NCBI GenBank assembly: GCA_003503355.1
Contig: DOCS01000234.1
Span: 1 to 8,772 of the forward strand
Reading direction: 5' to 3'
From: Opitutia bacterium
GTDB lineage: Bacteria > Verrucomicrobiota > Verrucomicrobiia > Opitutales > Coraliomargaritaceae
DNA: 8,772 nt
Shown here: positions 7,138-8,772 of the stretch, in pieces
Numbering within the stretch: position 1 is the stretch's first letter
Layout: the number at the start of each line of letters is the position of its first letter
Program-made: the position numbers and the translations under genes
Notes under the pieces: model-generated
The model's input: the letters and a program-made list of their open reading frames with translations, nothing else
Database searches by the model: none
What the model was told of the DNA's origin: nothing

Positions 7138-8124
7138 TTAGGCAGGGTTCTCAGCGGAGTCGGACGGCAGGATGATTTCGATAAATTCAAGCGTCACGGT
7201 AAAGCTCGAGACGTTTTCAGAAATCACCGGTTTTTGACTAACCTCACGCGTCTCAGTTTTAGTTTTGGTGGAGCCACTCGACGAGCCACCAAAAGCACTA
7301 AAAATATCATCCAAGCTCTCTTTGGTTTTCTTTTTTGACTTGGCCCGCTTGGTCGCGCTCGACGGTCGATTGACCTCGACACTGCGAACGACGATTGGCA
7401 ACTCAAACTCCGCTAGCTTATTTAAAAAATGGCGCAGCGATCGGGTGTAGCCGGTAAATGTGACACTGAATGCCAGCGTATCGATTGCACCACCCACTCG
7501 CGCCGAAATCGCAGGGTTAATTTGATAACCCGTGGCAACATGCCGATCCGTACCGATCAGCTCTAGTACTTCGCGTTCGATTTTTTGGATTCCGACTGGA
7601 TGCGCCGCTATCAATTGCTTGACGATATAGCTCAACACCTGCCGTTGCTTGTCCAAGACAGGCACGACTGTACCATCTTCTGGAATAATCGCTTCATCGA
7701 CATATTTCTGAAAACCAAAGGCGAAATTTTCCGCAATCTCGATCTCAGCATTACCTGGACTTGAGTCAGAATACGCATCCACGAGCTTCTGAAAGTCAGA
7801 AATGTATTGCTGAATGCCCGACATAACACGCACCCCGTCATTCGAGAGCGCTAAACCCGCACCTCGCTGCAAGTCCTCACGAATACGCTGCAACTGAACA
7901 TCTAACTGCTCCGCATTTTGCTCGGAAACCGCGACATTCTCAGCGGTTGCTGCTGGTTCTACCGCGAGCAGCCCGTTTAATTGGTTTCCAGTGTAAATAA
8001 CTTGCTGCTTGGAGTTCGACAACTTTACAGACTCGAAAAACACCAACGCACAACCGCTGGCAAACACCAACAAGAAGAGGAAAAGAAACGCACAGAATAC
8101 AGGATTTTTCTTAAACAAACCCAT
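7138..8124 (-). CDS. Amuc_1100-like, PilO-like pilus assembly membrane protein
   Basis: The 328-aa protein has a membrane segment at residues 9-30, a coiled-coil-like segment at about 65-90, and an alpha/beta region with AFGFQKYVDEA (135-145) and AFSVTFTGYTRSLRHFLNKL (218-237) followed by a strand ending VRSVEV. This matches the ferredoxin-like fold of PilO, and the last strand VSSFTVTLEFIEI (305-317) returns after a linker. Akkermansia Amuc_1100 has the same layout at 317 aa, with LGFQVYS in the equivalent place. Here the linker (253-300) is Lys/Ser/Thr-rich with a KSKKKTK cluster, unlike the Pro/Ala-rich linker of Amuc_1100. The start lies 5 bases after the PilN-like stop and the stop lies 6 bases before the next gene, suggesting co-transcription and perhaps coupled translation. 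In the platform model it pairs with the PilN-like protein. Confidence 0.85.
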   Translation of the reverse strand: MGLFKKNPVFCAFLFLFLLVFASGCALVFFESVKLSNSKQQVIYTGNQLNGLLAVEPAATAENVAVSEQNAEQLDVQLQRIREDLQRGAGLALSNDGVRVMSGIQQYISDFQKLVDAYSDSSPGNAEIEIAENFAFGFQKYVDEAIIPEDGTVVPVLDKQRQVLSYIVKQLIAAHPVGIQKIEREVLELIGTDRHVATGYQINPAISARVGGAIDTLAFSVTFTGYTRSLRHFLNKLAEFELPIVVRSVEVNRPSSATKRAKSKKKTKESLDDIFSAFGGSSSGSTKTKTETREVSQKPVISENVSSFTVTLEFIEIILPSDSAENPA

Positions 8125-8129
8125 AGAAA

Positions 8130-8771
8130 TTAAAGAGGTTTTGCCGTATCCACGACTAAGTTAATACTGAATGGGAGTACATTTAAACCATCACGTAGAC
8201 TGGTCCAAGTAATGACGGGGGACTTCGAAAATACCACGAATTCAGAATTCTCAAAGCTCGACTGCAGCCCCTTGATTCGATCAAACAATGCCTCCTGATC
8301 AATACCAGATGAACTATTGCTGGCCTCACGCACTAGCATTTGACCTTCGACTAGTACCTCATAGGACGGCGCACCTCCTTCCGGCGTATCACGCACCACT
8401 TTCAACTGATCGAGCCAAACATCCTTGGCATCGTGCAGGCTCTTTTGCAATTCGGCAAAAAACTGGATCCAATTCGCCTTGGAATTCACCAACCCTTCGA
8501 CGAGCTGGATTGACTGCGCCGCTAACTCGGCCTGCTCGCGATTCTCACGAATGGCCGCTTGATTTGACTGCAGCGGCACGATCGCCTCTCGTATCGTCCG
8601 AAGCTCTGCAGAACAAGCAGCGTTCGCCTGCTGAAAGGAAAGGAAAACAGGCAACGGCGCCAACGCTAAGCAAGCGACAGCAACCAACAACATTGGTTTC
8701 TTACTAGCAAACTCGTTGGCCTTCTGCACGCCTTCCGGCAACAGATTCACCCCTGCAGCATCGGGAATCAT
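8130..8771 (-). CDS. PilN-like pilus assembly protein, N-terminal side cut by the window
   Basis: The 213 residues visible begin with a Met codon at 8771-8769, one base from the window edge, so it cannot be told whether this is the true start. The layout is that of PilN: VNLLPE (8-13), a membrane segment at about 27-46, a helical/coiled-coil stretch (50-95), then WIQFFAELQKSLHDAKDVWL (101-120) and a beta-rich end closing with FSINLVVD (201-208). The NLLP motif in PilN is the segment that binds PilM. In the Akkermansia block the neighbouring gene is PilM/FtsA-like (Amuc_1101), so the Met may be internal to a longer PilM-PilN fusion, or pilM may be a separate gene just outside. It is the first visible gene of the operon, 5 bases before the PilO-like gene. 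Confidence 0.8.
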   Translation of the reverse strand: MIPDAAGVNLLPEGVQKANEFASKKPMLLVAVACLALAPLPVFLSFQQANAACSAELRTIREAIVPLQSNQAAIRENREQAELAAQSIQLVEGLVNSKANWIQFFAELQKSLHDAKDVWLDQLKVVRDTPEGGAPSYEVLVEGQMLVREASNSSSGIDQEALFDRIKGLQSSFENSEFVVFSKSPVITWTSLRDGLNVLPFSINLVVDTAKPL

Positions 8772-8772
8772 A

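Noticed and set aside
8050..8061. ASGC lipobox-like motif in the Amuc_1100-like protein (residues 22-25)
   Set aside because: Position -3 is Ala rather than Leu, and the hydrophobic stretch continues after the Cys (ALVFF), which fits a membrane anchor better than a lipoprotein signal.

Overview
The window looks like a piece of a Verrucomicrobiota chromosome, probably from the Opitutae (Puniceicoccales or Opitutales) side of the phylum. The evidence is the gene set: a minus-strand run of four genes resembles, in order, size and short motifs, the Amuc_1101-Amuc_1098 block of Akkermansia muciniphila. That block is a divergent type IV pilus-like cluster containing the TLR2-active protein Amuc_1100. 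This assignment comes from protein recall; no database was searched.

All convincing genes lie on the minus strand, so they are transcribed from the right edge of the window toward the left. From 8772 down: a PilN-like inner-membrane protein cut by the window edge (8771-8130); an Amuc_1100-like, PilO-like protein (8124-7138); an Amuc_1099-like single-pass protein in the place where pilP normally sits (7131-6229); and a very long secretin (6194-2781, 1137 aa). The gaps are 5, 6 and 34 bases, so this is almost certainly one operon. A strong intrinsic terminator at 2676-2638 closes it.

Left of a 372-base intergenic stretch, a second minus-strand gene starts with GTG at 2408 and runs open to base 1 (802 codons, no stop in the window). 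It has no ATG near its start, so it is easily missed. It has a clear signal peptide, a He_PIG-like beta domain, about 220 residues I do not recognise, and then at least five Ig-like repeats of about 95-105 residues. It is probably a large surface or adhesin-type protein.

How the parts fit: the PilN-, PilO- and PilP-position proteins would form the inner-membrane alignment platform of a type IV pilus or related secretion machine, and the secretin its outer-membrane channel. The secretin has about 460 extra residues before its first conserved domains, including two copies of a helical module separated by an Ala/Glu/Gln coiled-coil repeat. This may be a periplasm-spanning arm replacing the AMIN domains of classical PilQ. 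The Ig-repeat protein may be a cargo or surface partner, but that rests on position alone. The plus strand holds only antisense shadow frames. No RNA genes, CRISPR arrays or mobile elements were seen.
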